A stretch of DNA of 64,000 bases, taken from NCBI RefSeq assembly GCF_000252955.1, contig NC_014228.1:186001-250000 (forward strand). Reading direction: 5' to 3'. The notes under the pieces are model-generated. The model had not been told where the DNA came from. It did not search any database and saw only the letters and a list, made by a program, of their open reading frames with translations. The stretch is from Xenorhabdus nematophila ATCC 19061. GTDB taxonomy: Bacteria; Pseudomonadota; Gammaproteobacteria; Enterobacterales; Enterobacteriaceae. The position numbers and the translations under genes were made by a program. This document shows, piece after piece, positions 49,551 to 62,166 of the stretch (positions are counted from its first letter, which is position 1; every line of letters starts with the position of its first letter).

Positions 49551-49567
49551 TTAAAAAGGTTACCTCT

Positions 49568-50779
49568 ATGACTAAAAGTATTAAAAAAATCGTTCTGGCA
49601 TATTCAGGTGGTTTGGATACATCAGCCATTATTCCCTGGCTGAAAGAACATTATGATGATTGTGAAGTGATCGCGTTTGTTGCTGATGTCGGGCAAAGTC
49701 GTGAAGATTTGGAAGGGGTGGAGCAGAAGGCCCTCAGCTCTGGTGCGTCCGAATGTCATGTTGTCGATTTGCGGGAAGTGTTTATCAAAGAATATGTGTA
49801 TCCCGTACTGAAAACGGGGGCATTGTATGAAGGCAGCTATCTGCTTGGTACATCAATGGCCCGTCCGATCATTGCCAAGGCACAGGTTGAGTTGGCATTG
49901 AAAGTGGGGGCGGATGCCGTTGCCCACGGTGCAACCGGTAAAGGTAATGATCAGGTTCGGTTTGAAAGCACGTATACCGCGTTGGTGCCACATCTGAAAG
50001 TGGTTGCCCCGTGGCGGGAATGGGATCTGTGTTCCCGTGAAGCGTTGCTCGATTATCTGAAAGTGCGTGATATTCCGACGACCGCCACACTGGAAAAAAT
50101 CTATAGCCGTGACGAAAATGCATGGCACATTTCAACCGAGGGTGGGGTTTTGGAAAGCACGTGGAATGCGGCCAATAAAGATTGTTGGGCATGGACAACA
50201 GAACCCGAAGATGCACCGAATGAACCGGAATATGTCACGGTAACGGTTGAGAAAGGTGAAGTGATCGGTGTGAACGGCCAAGTACTTTCACCCTACCAAT
50301 GCCTTAATGCGCTGAATGAATTGGGGGCGAAGCACGGTATTGGCCGAATCGACATTGTGGAGAACCGTTTGGTGGGCATGAAATCCCGTGGTTGTTATGA
50401 GACGCCGGGAGGAACCATCATGATGGAAGCGCTGCGTGGTATCGAACAATTGGTTTTGGATCGTGATAGCTTCAAATGGCGTCAGCAATTGGGACTGGAA
50501 ATGTCTTATGTTGTCTATGATGGTCGTTGGTTTGCGCCATTGCGTCAGTCAATTCAAGCAGCGGCAGAAACGCTGGCAGCCAGTGTCAGTGGTGAGGTTA
50601 TTCTTAAATTGTACAAGGGTCAGGTGACAGCAGTGCAGAAAAAATCGACCCATAGCCTTTATTCTGAAGAATTCGCCACTTTTGGTGAAGATGAGGTTTA
50701 CGACCATAGTCACGCTGAAGGTTTTATCCGCCTTTATTCGCTTTCCTCACGCATTCGTGCACTGAACAGTAAAAAGTAA
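49568..50779 (+). CDS. argG: Argininosuccinate synthase
   Basis: Condenses citrulline and aspartate with ATP. The 403-aa protein has the PP-loop [15 protein letters not shown] (residues 11-25), [14 protein letters not shown], and the tetramer C-terminal arm. It belongs to the shorter ~400-aa synthase type, whereas E. coli ArgG (447 aa) is a different subgroup encoded far from argCBH. It lies 17 bp after argB. Confidence 0.96.
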   Translation: MTKSIKKIVLAYSGGLDTSAIIPWLKEHYDDCEVIAFVADVGQSREDLEGVEQKALSSGASECHVVDLREVFIKEYVYPVLKTGALYEGSYLLGTSMARPIIAKAQVELALKVGADAVAHGATGKGNDQVRFESTYTALVPHLKVVAPWREWDLCSREALLDYLKVRDIPTTATLEKIYSRDENAWHISTEGGVLESTWNAANKDCWAWTTEPEDAPNEPEYVTVTVEKGEVIGVNGQVLSPYQCLNALNELGAKHGIGRIDIVENRLVGMKSRGCYETPGGTIMMEALRGIEQLVLDRDSFKWRQQLGLEMSYVVYDGRWFAPLRQSIQAAAETLAASVSGEVILKLYKGQVTAVQKKSTHSLYSEEFATFGEDEVYDHSHAEGFIRLYSLSSRIRALNSKK

Positions 50780-50830
50780 TCGCTCAGTTATTGGCGATTA
50801 ACAGTCATTAGATAGAACAGGAACGATATT

Positions 50831-52204
50831 ATGGCACTCTGGGGTGGACGTTTCAGTCAAGAAGCTGATCAGCAGTTTAAGCAATTTAATGATTCACTGC
50901 GTTTTGATTACCGTTTGGCGGAGCAGGATATTGTCGGCTCAGTCGCATGGTCAAAAGCATTAGTTACGGTGGCAGTATTAACTTCCGAAGAGCAGCAAAA
51001 GCTGGAACTGGCTTTGAATGAGCTACTGGATGAAGTGCGAACCAACCCCAAGGCCATTTTACAAAGCGATGCGGAAGATATCCATAGTTGGGTAGAAGGG
51101 CGGCTCATTGCGAAGGTGGGGGATTTAGGTAAAAAACTCCACACAGGGCGGAGCCGTAATGATCAGGTTGCGACGGATTTGAAATTATGGTGCAAAGATC
51201 AGATTGCCCATATTCAGCAAGCACTTATTGAATTGCAACAAGCGTTAGTGTTCACGGCTGAGAATAATCAGGATGCAGTGATGCCGGGTTATACCCATTT
51301 GCAGCGGGCGCAACCAATTACGTTTGCCCACTGGTGTCTTGCTTATGTGGAAATGCTGGCTCGTGATGAAAGCCGTTTGCAAGATGCACTGAAACGGTTG
51401 GATGTCAGCCCGTTGGGCTGTGGTGCGCTGGCCGGGACTGCTTATGATATCGATAGAGAACAATTGGCATCATGGCTGGGTTTTTCTTCGGCGACGAACA
51501 ACAGTCTGGACAGTGTTTCTGATCGTGATCATGTCTTGGAACTGTTGTCCGGTGCGAGCATCAGCATGATTCACCTTTCCCGCTTTGCCGAAGATCTGAT
51601 TTTCTTTAACAGCGGAGAAGCCGGATTTATTGAATTGTCAGATCGGGTCACTTCTGGTTCTTCTTTGATGCCACAAAAGAAAAACCCTGATGCGTTGGAA
51701 CTTATTCGTGGTAAATGCGGGCGGGTTCAGGGTTCCTTGACCGGTATGATGATGACGTTGAAAGGGCTTCCGCTCGCCTACAATAAAGATATGCAGGAAG
51801 ATAAGGAGGGCTTATTTGACGCCCTGGATACATGGCTGGATTGCCTGCATATGGCGGCGCTGGTGTTGGATGGCATTCAAGTAAAACAGGCTCGTTGTGA
51901 AGAGGCGGCAAAGCAAGGGTATGCAAATGCGACTGAATTAGCCGATTATCTGGTCGCAAAAGGCGTGCCATTTCGTGAAGCACACCATGTTGTCGGTGAA
52001 GTGGTGGTGGATGCAATCGCCAAAGGTAAAGCGTTGGAAGCGTTTTCTCTGCTTGAATTGCAAAAATTCAGTGATGTTATTGCTGTGGATGTTTATAGCG
52101 TTTTATTACTGAAATCTTGTCTGGATAAACGTCTGGCAAAAGGGGGAGTGGCACAGGAGCAAGTGCAGCAAGCGGTTGCTCAGGCGAAGCAGCGATTTAG
52201 ATAA
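50831..52204 (+). CDS. argH: Argininosuccinate lyase
   Basis: Cleaves argininosuccinate to arginine and fumarate. The 457-aa protein of the fumarase/aspartase superfamily has the signature [20 protein letters not shown] (about residues 279-298), the substrate region [17 protein letters not shown], and [17 protein letters not shown] with the catalytic His. Last gene of argCBGH. Confidence 0.97.
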   Translation: MALWGGRFSQEADQQFKQFNDSLRFDYRLAEQDIVGSVAWSKALVTVAVLTSEEQQKLELALNELLDEVRTNPKAILQSDAEDIHSWVEGRLIAKVGDLGKKLHTGRSRNDQVATDLKLWCKDQIAHIQQALIELQQALVFTAENNQDAVMPGYTHLQRAQPITFAHWCLAYVEMLARDESRLQDALKRLDVSPLGCGALAGTAYDIDREQLASWLGFSSATNNSLDSVSDRDHVLELLSGASISMIHLSRFAEDLIFFNSGEAGFIELSDRVTSGSSLMPQKKNPDALELIRGKCGRVQGSLTGMMMTLKGLPLAYNKDMQEDKEGLFDALDTWLDCLHMAALVLDGIQVKQARCEEAAKQGYANATELADYLVAKGVPFREAHHVVGEVVVDAIAKGKALEAFSLLELQKFSDVIAVDVYSVLLLKSCLDKRLAKGGVAQEQVQQAVAQAKQRFR

Positions 52205-52226
52205 AAACACGAATAATTACCATTGG

Positions 52227-52256
52227 TTGATAGTTTTTTCTTCTCGTGGATATAAT
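52227..52256 (+). promoter_or_regulatory. Probable oxyR promoter
   Basis: TTGATA at 52227-52232 and TATAAT at 52251-52256 are separated by 18 bp, about 48 bp before the oxyR start. ATAG/CTAT elements around it could be the OxyR autoregulatory site, but I cannot align a full consensus. Confidence 0.55.
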
Positions 52257-52303
52257 GATTCATTGATCAATACTATCATTGATATCAAATGCTGAGGTTG
52301 GGA

Positions 52304-53221
52304 ATGAATATCCGCGATCTGGAATACCTTGTAGCACTTGCCGAACATCGGCATTTTCGCCGGGCTGCTGATGCTTGTCATGTCAGTCAACCAACATTAA
52401 GTGGGCAAATCCGTAAACTTGAGGATGATTTAGGCGTGATGCTGCTGGAGCGCACGAGCCGCAAGGTATTATTCACCCAACAGGGTATGTTGCTGGTGGA
52501 ACAGGCCAAAACCGTATTGAGGGAAGTGAAGGTCTTGCAGGAAATGGCTTCCCTTCAAGGAGAAAGTATGTCCGGGCCGCTGCATATTGGCCTTATCCCA
52601 ACAATCGGCCCTTATCTCCTTCCCCTTATTATTCCTGAACTGCATAGATTATTTCCTAAATTGGAAATGTACCTGCATGAAGCTCAGACTCAAAGCCTGC
52701 TGGCACAGTTAGATAGTGGAAAGCTTGATTGTGCCATTCTGGCGTTGGTGAAAGAAACAGAAGCGTTTATTGAAGTACCGCTTTTTGACGAGCCAATGAA
52801 ATTAGCCGTATATGAAGACCATAAATGGTCAGAGCGGGATCGAGTCAAAATGGCTGAGTTATCCGGCGAGAAGTTATTGATGCTGGACGATGGACACTGT
52901 TTACGTGATCAAGCGATGGGGTTCTGTTTTCAGGCCGGTGCTAAAGAAGATACGCATTTCAGGGCAACCAGTCTGGAAACATTGCGTAATATGGTGGCAG
53001 CAGGGAGTGGTATTACATTGCTGCCCGGTTTAGCTGTCCCAAAAGAGAGCAAGCGTGATGGTGTTTGTTATCTGGAATGCTACGAACCGGAACCTCAACG
53101 CACTGTCATCTTGGTTTATCGTCCCGGTTCACCTCTGCGTGGTCGCTATGAGCAATTGGCAGAGGCGATCCGAACTAAAATGAGCAATTATTCCGGTGAA
53201 CGTGGAAAAATATCAAAATAA
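52304..53221 (+). CDS. oxyR: Hydrogen peroxide-sensing regulator OxyR
   Basis: LysR-type activator of peroxide defence genes. The 305-aa protein (E. coli length) has an N-terminal winged helix ([38 protein letters not shown]) and both redox cysteines in [14 protein letters not shown] (positions equivalent to Cys199 and Cys208). ATG 52304 with TGAGG upstream is preferred to an in-frame start at 52289. Its 3' end overlaps convergent sthA by 9 bp. Confidence 0.97.
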   Translation: MNIRDLEYLVALAEHRHFRRAADACHVSQPTLSGQIRKLEDDLGVMLLERTSRKVLFTQQGMLLVEQAKTVLREVKVLQEMASLQGESMSGPLHIGLIPTIGPYLLPLIIPELHRLFPKLEMYLHEAQTQSLLAQLDSGKLDCAILALVKETEAFIEVPLFDEPMKLAVYEDHKWSERDRVKMAELSGEKLLMLDDGHCLRDQAMGFCFQAGAKEDTHFRATSLETLRNMVAAGSGITLLPGLAVPKESKRDGVCYLECYEPEPQRTVILVYRPGSPLRGRYEQLAEAIRTKMSNYSGERGKISK

Positions 53222-54610
53222 CCGATTTAGCCCATTGAGTGCCGCAACGCGGTAGGCTTCTGCCATTGTTGGATAGTTGAAGGTAGTATTAACAAAATAT
53301 TCGATATTATTGCCTTCACCTTTTTGTTCTATGATGGCCTGACCGATATGAATGATCTCGGCGGCTCGCTCACCAAAACAGTGGATGCCTAAAATCTGTT
53401 TAGTGTCACGGTGGAACAGGATTTTGATACTGCCGACATTCATGCCTGCAATTTGCGCCCGTGCCAGATGTTTGAATTGGGCGCGTCCTACCTCATAAGG
53501 AATTTTCATTGCTGTCAGTTGTTGCTCGGTTTTACCGACGGAGCTGATTTCAGGAATGGTATAAATGCCCGTAGGGATATCTTCCACCAGATGTAGATCA
53601 GCTTCGCCTGTCGTCATCGCTTTTGCCGCAATGCGACCCTGATCGTAGGCGGCAGAAGCCAAACTCGGATAGCCGATGACATCACCAACCGCATAGATGT
53701 TTTGATTACTGGTTTGGTAGACACGATTCACTTTTAACAAGCCACGGCTGTCTGTTTCCAATCCGACGTTTTCCAAACCTAATGTATCTGTATTACCTGT
53801 CCGGCCATTGGCATACAGAAGGCAGTCTGCTTTAACTTTCTTGCCGGATTTCATATGAATAATCACACCATCATCGACACCCTCAATTTTTTCGTATTCT
53901 TCATTGTGGCGGATGATAATGCCGCTGTTCCAGAAGTGATAGGACAGGGCATCGGACATCTCTTGATCGAGGAAAGAAAGCAGATGATCACGTGTATTGA
54001 TCAAATCTACCTTAACGCCCAATCCCCGGAAGATGGAAGCATATTCACAGCCGATGACGCCTGCACCATAGATAATTACGTGGCGTGGTTCGTGATCGAG
54101 TTGCAGGATGGTATCGCTGTTATAAATACGGGAGTGAGTAAAATCGACATCGGGAGGGCAGTAGGGACGCGAACCTGTGGCAATGATTATTTTGTCCGCA
54201 CTTAATACATCAACACTATTATCGGCATAACGCACACTGACCCGGTGTTCATCAATAAAAGTTGCCTCTCCGGAAAACATCCGGCACCGATTACGTTCAT
54301 AAAAACCTTGGCGCATTCTGGTCTGCTGGTTAATCACCACTTCAGCATGGCGCAGGATTTCAGAAAACGAGGAACGGAGAATACGCGAGCTATCACTGTA
54401 GAGGGGATTTTGATTAAATTCGATAATGCGACTGACGGCATGGCGGAGCGCTTTCGACGGAATAGTTCCCCAATGGGTACATCCACCACCGACGTTATTG
54501 TAACGTTCTATAACTGCAACGTTTTTACCTTGTTTTACCAACCCCATTGCTGCTCCTTCCCCGCCGGGACCAGAGCCAATCACAATGGCATCAAAATGAG
54601 TATATTGCAT
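53213..54610 (-). CDS. sthA: Soluble pyridine nucleotide transhydrogenase
   Basis: FAD enzyme that transfers electrons from NADPH to NAD+. The 465-aa protein has the flavoprotein motif [33 protein letters not shown] (the position of the redox disulfide in related reductases has only one Cys here, as known for SthA), NAD motif [15 protein letters not shown], and [23 protein letters not shown] 54610 matches homologue starts; the frame continues upstream to 54643 without support. Confidence 0.96.
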   Translation of the reverse strand: MQYTHFDAIVIGSGPGGEGAAMGLVKQGKNVAVIERYNNVGGGCTHWGTIPSKALRHAVSRIIEFNQNPLYSDSSRILRSSFSEILRHAEVVINQQTRMRQGFYERNRCRMFSGEATFIDEHRVSVRYADNSVDVLSADKIIIATGSRPYCPPDVDFTHSRIYNSDTILQLDHEPRHVIIYGAGVIGCEYASIFRGLGVKVDLINTRDHLLSFLDQEMSDALSYHFWNSGIIIRHNEEYEKIEGVDDGVIIHMKSGKKVKADCLLYANGRTGNTDTLGLENVGLETDSRGLLKVNRVYQTSNQNIYAVGDVIGYPSLASAAYDQGRIAAKAMTTGEADLHLVEDIPTGIYTIPEISSVGKTEQQLTAMKIPYEVGRAQFKHLARAQIAGMNVGSIKILFHRDTKQILGIHCFGERAAEIIHIGQAIIEQKGEGNNIEYFVNTTFNYPTMAEAYRVAALNGLNRLF

Positions 54611-54818
54611 AGAGGAAAGACCTGTTTTTACACAAAATAACAACTCTATCTTAACATTAGTTGGAGTAATAACCCAATGAGCATATGGTTTTTCTCTTAT
54701 TGTCTAGAAATGAAACAGGAAAATATCGAGCAATGCTTTTAAGAGAACAATCACAGCAAACTGAACAGAATCTGTTATATTTGCAGCATCATAGAGTTGA
54801 GATAGATTCAGGATTGTT

Positions 54819-55468
54819 GTGAGTAACGTAATTGGCGTTAGAGCAAAACAGAAAGAAAAAACCCGTCGTTCCCTGATTGAAGCGGCATTTAGTCAACTTA
54901 GCGCTGAACGTAGTTTCACCAGCTTGAGTCTGCGGGAAGTGGCTCGGGAAGCGGGTATTGCACCAACGTCTTTCTATCGTCATTTTCGCGATGTAGATGA
55001 ATTGGGACTGACGATGGTAGACGAAAGTGGTCTGATGTTACGTCAATTAATGCGTCAGGCTCGTCAGCGTATTGCCAAAGGTGGCAGTGTCATCCGTACT
55101 TCAGTTGCAACATTTATGGAGTTTATCGGCAACAATCCCAACGCATTCCGGCTGTTGCTGCGTGAACGCTCTGGCACATCCGCTGAATTTCGCGCGGCTG
55201 TAGCACGTGAAATCCAACATTTTATTGCTGAATTGGGAGACTACCTTGAGCAGCGAGTCATATGCCACGTCATTTTACTGAAATACAAGCCGAGGCGATG
55301 GTCACTATTGTATTTAGCGCGGGTGCAGAAGCGCTGGATATTGATGAAGAAAAAAGACGTCGTCTCGAAGAGCGTTTAGTTTTACAACTCCGCATGATTT
55401 CCAAAGGTGCTTATTATTGGTATCGTCGTGAGCAAGAAAAAAACACTGTCCCTAAAAACGATCCCTAA
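54819..55468 (+). pseudogene. fabR: Unsaturated fatty acid regulator FabR, frameshifted
   Basis: TetR-family repressor of fabA and fabB in E. coli. The N-terminal two thirds is highly conserved ([51 protein letters not shown]) and in frame from GTG 54819. Near 55250-55256 the reading switches: the conserved C-terminus ([25 protein letters not shown]) is in the +1-shifted frame from 55262 to 55468. A single-base deletion restores the homologue spacing between YLE and HMPR. As it stands, the protein would end with about 45 unrelated residues and lose its C-terminal dimer helices. No homopolymer is at the site. Confidence 0.85.
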
Positions 55469-55502
55469 AACTTCTGAATAATAATGAAAGGAGAATAATA
55501 CG

Positions 55503-55880
55503 ATGGAACAATACCGCCAAGATAAAAGCACCATGTTGCTGGCTCTTATCGTTGGTCTGGCAACACACGGAACTTTCTCGGCATTTTTTAATTCTCATGT
55601 TCCCTTTTCCATTTTCCCGATTATCGCACTGGTACTTTCTCTGTATTGCCTCCATCAACGTTATTTGAATTATCCAATGGCAGAAGGATTACCAAAACTG
55701 GCGACGGGGTGTTTCTTCTTGGGAATGTTCATGTACAGTGCATTTATTCGGATGGAACATCCGGCAATTGGCTCTAATTTCTTCCCTGTTGTTATTGGTA
55801 CAGCGCTGGTCTTTTGGATCTACCTAAAGGTGAGAGGGCGTAAGCAGCAGGCGATACTGACGTCAAAAAGCCAAAGCTGA
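55503..55880 (+). CDS. yijD: YijD family inner membrane protein
   Basis: A small membrane protein of unknown function, 125 aa with four hydrophobic segments; LLALIVGLATHGTFSAFF, FPIIALVLSLYCLHQRYL and GSNFFPVVIGTALVFWI follow E. coli YijD. It is 34 bp after fabR with a GGAG ribosome binding site, so probably in one operon with it, as in other enterobacteria. Confidence 0.9.
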   Translation: MEQYRQDKSTMLLALIVGLATHGTFSAFFNSHVPFSIFPIIALVLSLYCLHQRYLNYPMAEGLPKLATGCFFLGMFMYSAFIRMEHPAIGSNFFPVVIGTALVFWIYLKVRGRKQQAILTSKSQS

Positions 55881-55904
55881 CAGTTTCTGACTGAACGGTT
55901 CAAT

Positions 55905-55937
55905 AAAAACGCCACAAGATTAGCTTTGTGGCGTTTT
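55905..55937. terminator. Bidirectional terminator between yijD and trmA
   Basis: AAAAACGCCACAA and its exact complement TTGTGGCGTTTTT surround a 7-nt loop, between convergent genes. Confidence 0.9.
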
Positions 55938-55962
55938 TGTTTTTTACTCAGTCCGATGACGG

Positions 55963-57063
55963 TTAAGATCTTTTTTCCAGCAGTACACCACATTCCATAT
56001 GGTGGGTATATGGGAACTGATCAAACAGTGCCAGTTTGCTGACATGGTGAGTTTGTGTCAGTGTTTCTAGGTTTTGGCAGAGTGTTTCTGGATTGCAGGA
56101 AATATAGAGGATGCGTGGGTACGCTTGAACCATTCTGACGGTTTTCTCATCCAATCCACTGCGCGGAGGATCAACAAAGATGGTTTCACATTGATAACTT
56201 TTTAAATCAATTCCTTGCAGTCGATTAAATTCCCGCTCACCATTCATCGCTTGCGTAAATTCTTCCGCTGACATACGGATAATTTGGACATTATCAATCT
56301 GATTGGCGGCGATATTAAATTGTGCGGCAGCAACTGAAGGCTTGGCAATTTCTGTCGCCAATACGCGCTCAAAGTTCTGTGCCAGTGCCAGAGAGAAATT
56401 TCCATTACCACAATACAGCTCAAGCAGGTCGCCTTTTGAGTCTTTGGTGATATCGATTGCCCACTCCAACATATGAATATTGATGCTGGCATTAGGTTGC
56501 GTAAAGCTGTTTTCAACCTGACGATAAATCATCGTTTTACCTGCAACAGATAATTCTTCATCTATATAGTCATGGTCGAGCATGATTTTGGTTTTTGATG
56601 CGCGTCCGATAAGTTGGACATCAAAACCTTCTGCGATTAGTTGATTGCGCAGATCGATTGCCTGTTCGCGCCATTCATCATTCAGTTTTTTATGGTAAAG
56701 CAGAGAGACAATGATTTTATTGCTACGGGTAGAAAGATAATCTACCTGAAACAGTTTATGGCGTAATACGGGGTTATCTTTTACACCAGCGATAATCGCC
56801 TGCATCATGCTATTGATGAGCTGATTGGCAACCGGAAACTGATCAATGCGGATACGCTGTTTGGTTTGCTGATCAAACATAATGTGATAGAGGTCATCTT
56901 CCTCATGCCAGATACGGAATTCGGCCCGCATTCTGTAATGTGATGCCGGAGAACGGAAAACGTCAGGCTCAGGTACACTAAAGGGGGACATCATTCCTTT
57001 TAGACGATGAACCTTCTCCATCAATTGATTTTCATAATTTTCCGTTGGCAAGGCATTCTGCAT
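55963..57063 (-). CDS. trmA: tRNA/tmRNA (uracil-C5)-methyltransferase TrmA
   Basis: AdoMet-dependent enzyme that makes m5U54 (ribothymidine) in the T-loop of tRNAs. The 366-aa product (same length as E. coli) has [16 protein letters not shown] (AdoMet site), [13 protein letters not shown], and the catalytic cysteine in [16 protein letters not shown] 57063 ([14 protein letters not shown]) fits homologues; the longer open frame up to 57120 is not supported. Confidence 0.96.
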   Translation of the reverse strand: MQNALPTENYENQLMEKVHRLKGMMSPFSVPEPDVFRSPASHYRMRAEFRIWHEEDDLYHIMFDQQTKQRIRIDQFPVANQLINSMMQAIIAGVKDNPVLRHKLFQVDYLSTRSNKIIVSLLYHKKLNDEWREQAIDLRNQLIAEGFDVQLIGRASKTKIMLDHDYIDEELSVAGKTMIYRQVENSFTQPNASINIHMLEWAIDITKDSKGDLLELYCGNGNFSLALAQNFERVLATEIAKPSVAAAQFNIAANQIDNVQIIRMSAEEFTQAMNGEREFNRLQGIDLKSYQCETIFVDPPRSGLDEKTVRMVQAYPRILYISCNPETLCQNLETLTQTHHVSKLALFDQFPYTHHMECGVLLEKRS

Positions 57064-57251
57064 TATCGGGTTCTCGTATGGTCGCGTTAAGAAAAATTTC
57101 CGTGCGGCATTGTAGGGCAAGCGTAAAGGATGTCCAGTTTTCTGGCGTATCAGTTATCTTTTTTGGTAGGTGAGAGCCTGGACACTTCGTGAGCGTCATC
57201 GTAGCATGGCTCTTTATAGTTGGGTGTATCATTGCCAGATACCATTCTCTC
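57064..57251 (+). other. btuB leader without a recognisable cobalamin riboswitch
   Basis: 188 bp between divergent trmA and btuB. In E. coli the btuB leader is about 240 nt and contains the conserved B12 box (GCCAGGAGACCTGCC-like). I find no such box or a close variant on the plus strand here. A short dyad (GTCCAGTTTTCTGG-type at 57140-57155) is all I see. Confidence 0.4.
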
Positions 57252-59096
57252 ATGATAAATAAAAAACAGCCTTTCCTATCTGTGATCTCCTTAGTGGTTT
57301 TTTCTTGCTGGAGTCCTGTTTCCATTGCTGATAATCAAGATCGGCTGGTCGTCACAGCCAATCGTTTTAAACAACCTATTTCTTCAGTGCTGGCACCAAT
57401 GACGGTAGTAACACGGGAAGATATCGATCGCTGGCAATCCAATAATCTGGTTGATGTTTTACGCCGCTTGCCGGGTGTTGATATTGCGCAAAATGGTGGC
57501 CTTGGGCAGAATTCTTCTTTATATGTCAGGGGAACAAATTCAAGTCATACATTAGTGCTGGTGGATGGGATCCGTTTGAACCAGGCTGGTATCATGGGAG
57601 CGGCTGATTTTAGCCAGATCCCGATAGCCATAGTGCAAAGAATAGAATTTATCCGGGGTGCCCGTTCTGCTGTATATGGTTCTGATGCTATTGGCGGAGT
57701 CATCAACATCATCACAAAAAGAGAATCGCGGGGGACAACGTTAAATGCGGGGATCGGTTCGAACGGATATCAGAATTATAATGGTTCAACCCAGCAGAAA
57801 CTGGGTGAGAATACCCTATTAACCGCAGCCTCAGGTTATACCTATACCAAAGGGTTTGATGTGATAGTTGATGGTAAAACAGGGGGATACCGCCAGCCAG
57901 ACCGTGATGGTTTTATGAGTAAAACGCTGTGGTTGGAAATAGACCATAAAATAAATGAACAAATGAGTGGATTTGCTCGGACTTATGGATTTAATAACCG
58001 AACCGCTTATGATGCTGGGGGTATTGGTGGGACTGATACTCGCGAACTATTCAGCCGTACCTATGATGCCGGACTTCAATTTAATCAAGGCATTTACTCT
58101 TCTCAATTAATTGCCAGTTACAGTCATGTGAAAGATTATAATCACGCTCCTGACGACGGGCGTTATGGCAAAAACACCAGCCTGAGTGATTCCAAACAAT
58201 ATAATGTTCAATGGGGAAATCTATGGCAAGTTGGTCATGGTGCGATCAGCAGTGGCGTGGATTGGAAGCGAGAATTGGTAGCCGCAGGTTCTAATTATAT
58301 TCCCGTGCAAAAAAGTGTTGATAACACAGGTTTGTATTTAACAGCACAGCAAAAAATTCATGATTTCACATTGGAAGGCGCGGTACGCTCAGATCATCAT
58401 TCTGAATATGACTGGAATACGACTTGGCAAACTGGAGCGGGGTGGGAATTCATTGATGGCTACCGCTTGATTGTCTCTTATGGCACGGCATTTAAAGCCC
58501 CAACGCTTGGACAATTATATGGCTGGGGGGCTAACCCAACGTTAAAACCAGAAAAAAGTAAACAATGGGAAACCGGGATTGAAGGGCTGACTGGAACACT
58601 TAACTGGCGTTTATCGGCTTATCGTAATGATATTGAACAGTTAATAGATTATAACATTGTGACTAATCATTACAGAAACCTAGGGCAGGCAAAAATCAGG
58701 GGCGTGGAATGGACAGGAACAATGGATACCAGCATATTCCAGCATCAATTGACATTACAGTATATTGATCCGCGTGATGGAAATAATAAAAGGTTAATTC
58801 GCAGAGCTAAGCAGCAGATTAAGTATCAGTTAGATTGGGAAGCCTTGAATGTCGATTGGGGAGTCACCTATCAGTATATTGGCCCGCGTCATGATCTAGA
58901 CTATAAGGTATTTCCTGCGAGAACGGTGAAATCAGGCGGCGTCAGTTTATGGGATATCAATGCCTCATATCCGATCACTGACCACCTCACAATTCGTGCT
59001 AAAATAGCTAATCTGTTTGATAAGAATTATGAGACAGCCTATGGCTATCGCACGGCAGGAAGAGAATACTCCCTCACTGGCAGTTACAACTTCTGA
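57252..59096 (+). CDS. btuB: TonB-dependent vitamin B12 receptor BtuB
   Basis: Outer-membrane 22-strand barrel importing cobalamins with TonB energy. The 614-aa precursor (E. coli length) begins [20 protein letters not shown], a signal peptide likely cleaved after SIA, then a TonB box ([10 protein letters not shown]), a plug domain ([40 protein letters not shown]) and the barrel ending in aromatic SLTGSYNF. The start was chosen at ATG 57252; the open frame from 57189 adds a second hydrophobic stretch not seen in homologues. It overlaps murI by 56 bp. Confidence 0.95.
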   Translation: MINKKQPFLSVISLVVFSCWSPVSIADNQDRLVVTANRFKQPISSVLAPMTVVTREDIDRWQSNNLVDVLRRLPGVDIAQNGGLGQNSSLYVRGTNSSHTLVLVDGIRLNQAGIMGAADFSQIPIAIVQRIEFIRGARSAVYGSDAIGGVINIITKRESRGTTLNAGIGSNGYQNYNGSTQQKLGENTLLTAASGYTYTKGFDVIVDGKTGGYRQPDRDGFMSKTLWLEIDHKINEQMSGFARTYGFNNRTAYDAGGIGGTDTRELFSRTYDAGLQFNQGIYSSQLIASYSHVKDYNHAPDDGRYGKNTSLSDSKQYNVQWGNLWQVGHGAISSGVDWKRELVAAGSNYIPVQKSVDNTGLYLTAQQKIHDFTLEGAVRSDHHSEYDWNTTWQTGAGWEFIDGYRLIVSYGTAFKAPTLGQLYGWGANPTLKPEKSKQWETGIEGLTGTLNWRLSAYRNDIEQLIDYNIVTNHYRNLGQAKIRGVEWTGTMDTSIFQHQLTLQYIDPRDGNNKRLIRRAKQQIKYQLDWEALNVDWGVTYQYIGPRHDLDYKVFPARTVKSGGVSLWDINASYPITDHLTIRAKIANLFDKNYETAYGYRTAGREYSLTGSYNF

Positions 59097-59904
59097 TTTA
59101 AATAAAACCGCCCGTCCAACGATTCTGGTTTTTGATTCTGGTGTGGGTGGTTTGTCTGTCTATAAAGAGATCCGAAAACTCTTGCCGGATCTTCACTATA
59201 TATATGCCTTCGATAATGAAGCATTTCCCTATGGCGAAAAAACGGCTGACGTGATTATCGATAGGGTCGTTAAGGTAGTGGACGCTATCCAGAAAAAACA
59301 TCCTTTGGCTGTTGTTGTTATTGCTTGCAATACGGCTAGCACAGTCAGCCTACCTGTCCTGCGTGAACGTTTTTCCTTTCCTGTTGTTGGTGTTGTGCCT
59401 GCAATCAAGCCAGCAGCAAAGTTGAGTTGTAACCGGATTGTCGGATTATTAGCGACACGCGCTACGGTGAATCGCGGCTATACCAAAGAGTTAATTACTC
59501 GATTTGCGACAGATTGTCAGGTCCATTCGATAGGTTCTGCTGAATTGGTGGAATTGGCTGAAAGGAAATTACATGGTAAAGATGTTCCACTGGATGAGTT
59601 GGAAAAAGTATTGAAGCCATGGTTGAGAATGAAAGAGCCGCCGGACACGGTTATATTGGGTTGCACTCACTTTCCTCTGATAGCAGAAGAACTTTCTCAA
59701 GTTTTACCTGATGGGACAAGATTGATTGATTCAGGGGCTGCTATTGCCCGTCGAACGGCATGGTTGATTAAAAATCGGGCTGATTTGTTTTTGACAACGG
59801 TGGATAACTTGGCTTATTGCACAAAATTAGACGCTGATAGTGAAGCATTGAGTCCTGTTTTATATGAATATGGCTTCTTAACGCTGGAAAAACTAGCAAC
59901 TTAA
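59041..59904 (+). CDS. murI: Glutamate racemase
   Basis: Cofactor-independent racemase supplying D-glutamate for peptidoglycan. The 287-aa protein has [16 protein letters not shown], the two catalytic cysteines in [15 protein letters not shown] and [15 protein letters not shown], and [15 protein letters not shown]. The start ATG 59041 ([15 protein letters not shown]) lies inside the btuB 3' end and parallels the E. coli btuB-murI overlap. The longer N-terminal leader before the catalytic fold is typical of enterobacterial MurI, where UDP-MurNAc-Ala activates the enzyme. Confidence 0.95.
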   Translation: MAIARQEENTPSLAVTTSDLNKTARPTILVFDSGVGGLSVYKEIRKLLPDLHYIYAFDNEAFPYGEKTADVIIDRVVKVVDAIQKKHPLAVVVIACNTASTVSLPVLRERFSFPVVGVVPAIKPAAKLSCNRIVGLLATRATVNRGYTKELITRFATDCQVHSIGSAELVELAERKLHGKDVPLDELEKVLKPWLRMKEPPDTVILGCTHFPLIAEELSQVLPDGTRLIDSGAAIARRTAWLIKNRADLFLTTVDNLAYCTKLDADSEALSPVLYEYGFLTLEKLAT

Positions 59905-59956
59905 GTGCAATTTGCTGCAATAGTCATCAGTCGGTAATTTTTTCCAAAAAAAACTA

Positions 59957-59984
59957 TTGTCAGCGGCGTAAAACTCCCTATAAT
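59957..59984 (+). promoter_or_regulatory. rrn P1 promoter
   Basis: TTGTCA at 59957-59962 and TATAAT at 59979-59984, 16-bp spacing, with an A/T-tract UP-like element just upstream (59935-59953) and a GC-rich discriminator (GCGCCACC). This is the E. coli rrn P1 pattern, expected to respond to ppGpp and Fis. Confidence 0.85.
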
Positions 59985-60056
59985 GCGCCACCACTGACCG
60001 ACGCTGAGCTGAGACACGCCGCCGAGGACAGTCGGAGAGACAGCGAAAATAAACGC

Positions 60057-60084
60057 TTGACTCCGGAGGCGAAAAGCGTAAGAT
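60057..60084 (+). promoter_or_regulatory. rrn P2 promoter
   Basis: TTGACT at 60057-60062 and TAAGAT at 60079-60084 with 16-bp spacing, 100 bp after P1, as in E. coli rrn operons. Confidence 0.65.
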
Positions 60085-60124
60085 ACGCAGCCTCGCAACC
60101 CGGAAGACGCTTCCCGGTTGCCCC

Positions 60125-60135
60125 GCTCTTTAACA
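60125..60135 (+). promoter_or_regulatory. rrn leader boxA antitermination site
   Basis: GCTCTTTAACA matches the NusB/NusE-binding boxA of the rrn leader. A second copy (GCTCTTTAACAA near 62059) precedes the 23S gene in the spacer. Confidence 0.8.
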
Positions 60136-60280
60136 AGTTAATCAGACAATCTGTGTGGGCACTCACAAGACACTATCGAACGCCGAAAGGCGCAAAAGAT
60201 TAAACAAGTCTTGAAGAGTGAACAACAGTTAATTCATTACGAACTAACAACAGTTGAATTCTTTGAGCATCAAACACTTT

Positions 60281-61822
<1,542 letters not shown>

Positions 61823-61905
61823 CCGAATCGATAGGAATTCCTGTGCAGTGCCCACACAGATTGTCTGATGAAAGAAATGAGCAGCGTCTGCGAAGAAGAC
61901 TTGAT

Positions 61906-61981
61906 GTCCCCTTCGTCTAGAGGCCTAGGACACCGCCCTTTCACGGCGGTAACAGGGGTTCGAATCCCCTAGGGGACGCCA
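61906..61981 (+). tRNA. tRNA-Glu (anticodon TTC)
   Basis: 76-nt cloverleaf starting GTCCCCTTCGTCTAGAGG with CCA encoded at the end. The anticodon stem CCGCC/GGCGG holds loop CTTTCAC, anticodon TTC at 61940-61942; the T-loop is GTTCGAATC. It is the single spacer tRNA between 16S and 23S, as in rrnB, C, E and G of E. coli. Confidence 0.98.
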
Positions 61982-62166
61982 CTTTGCTCAGGGACCGGGT
62001 GAAAGGCGGTGCCATTGATATTGTTAAGCGCGGCTTGCGAGCCGGTTTAGCAATATTTGCTCTTTAACAATCTGGAACAAGCTGAAAATTTGAAACACTC
62101 AGTACCGTCGAACGGTATTGATGAATCTCTCAAAAACTCCAGTCCGAAGACACCTTCGGGTTGTGA

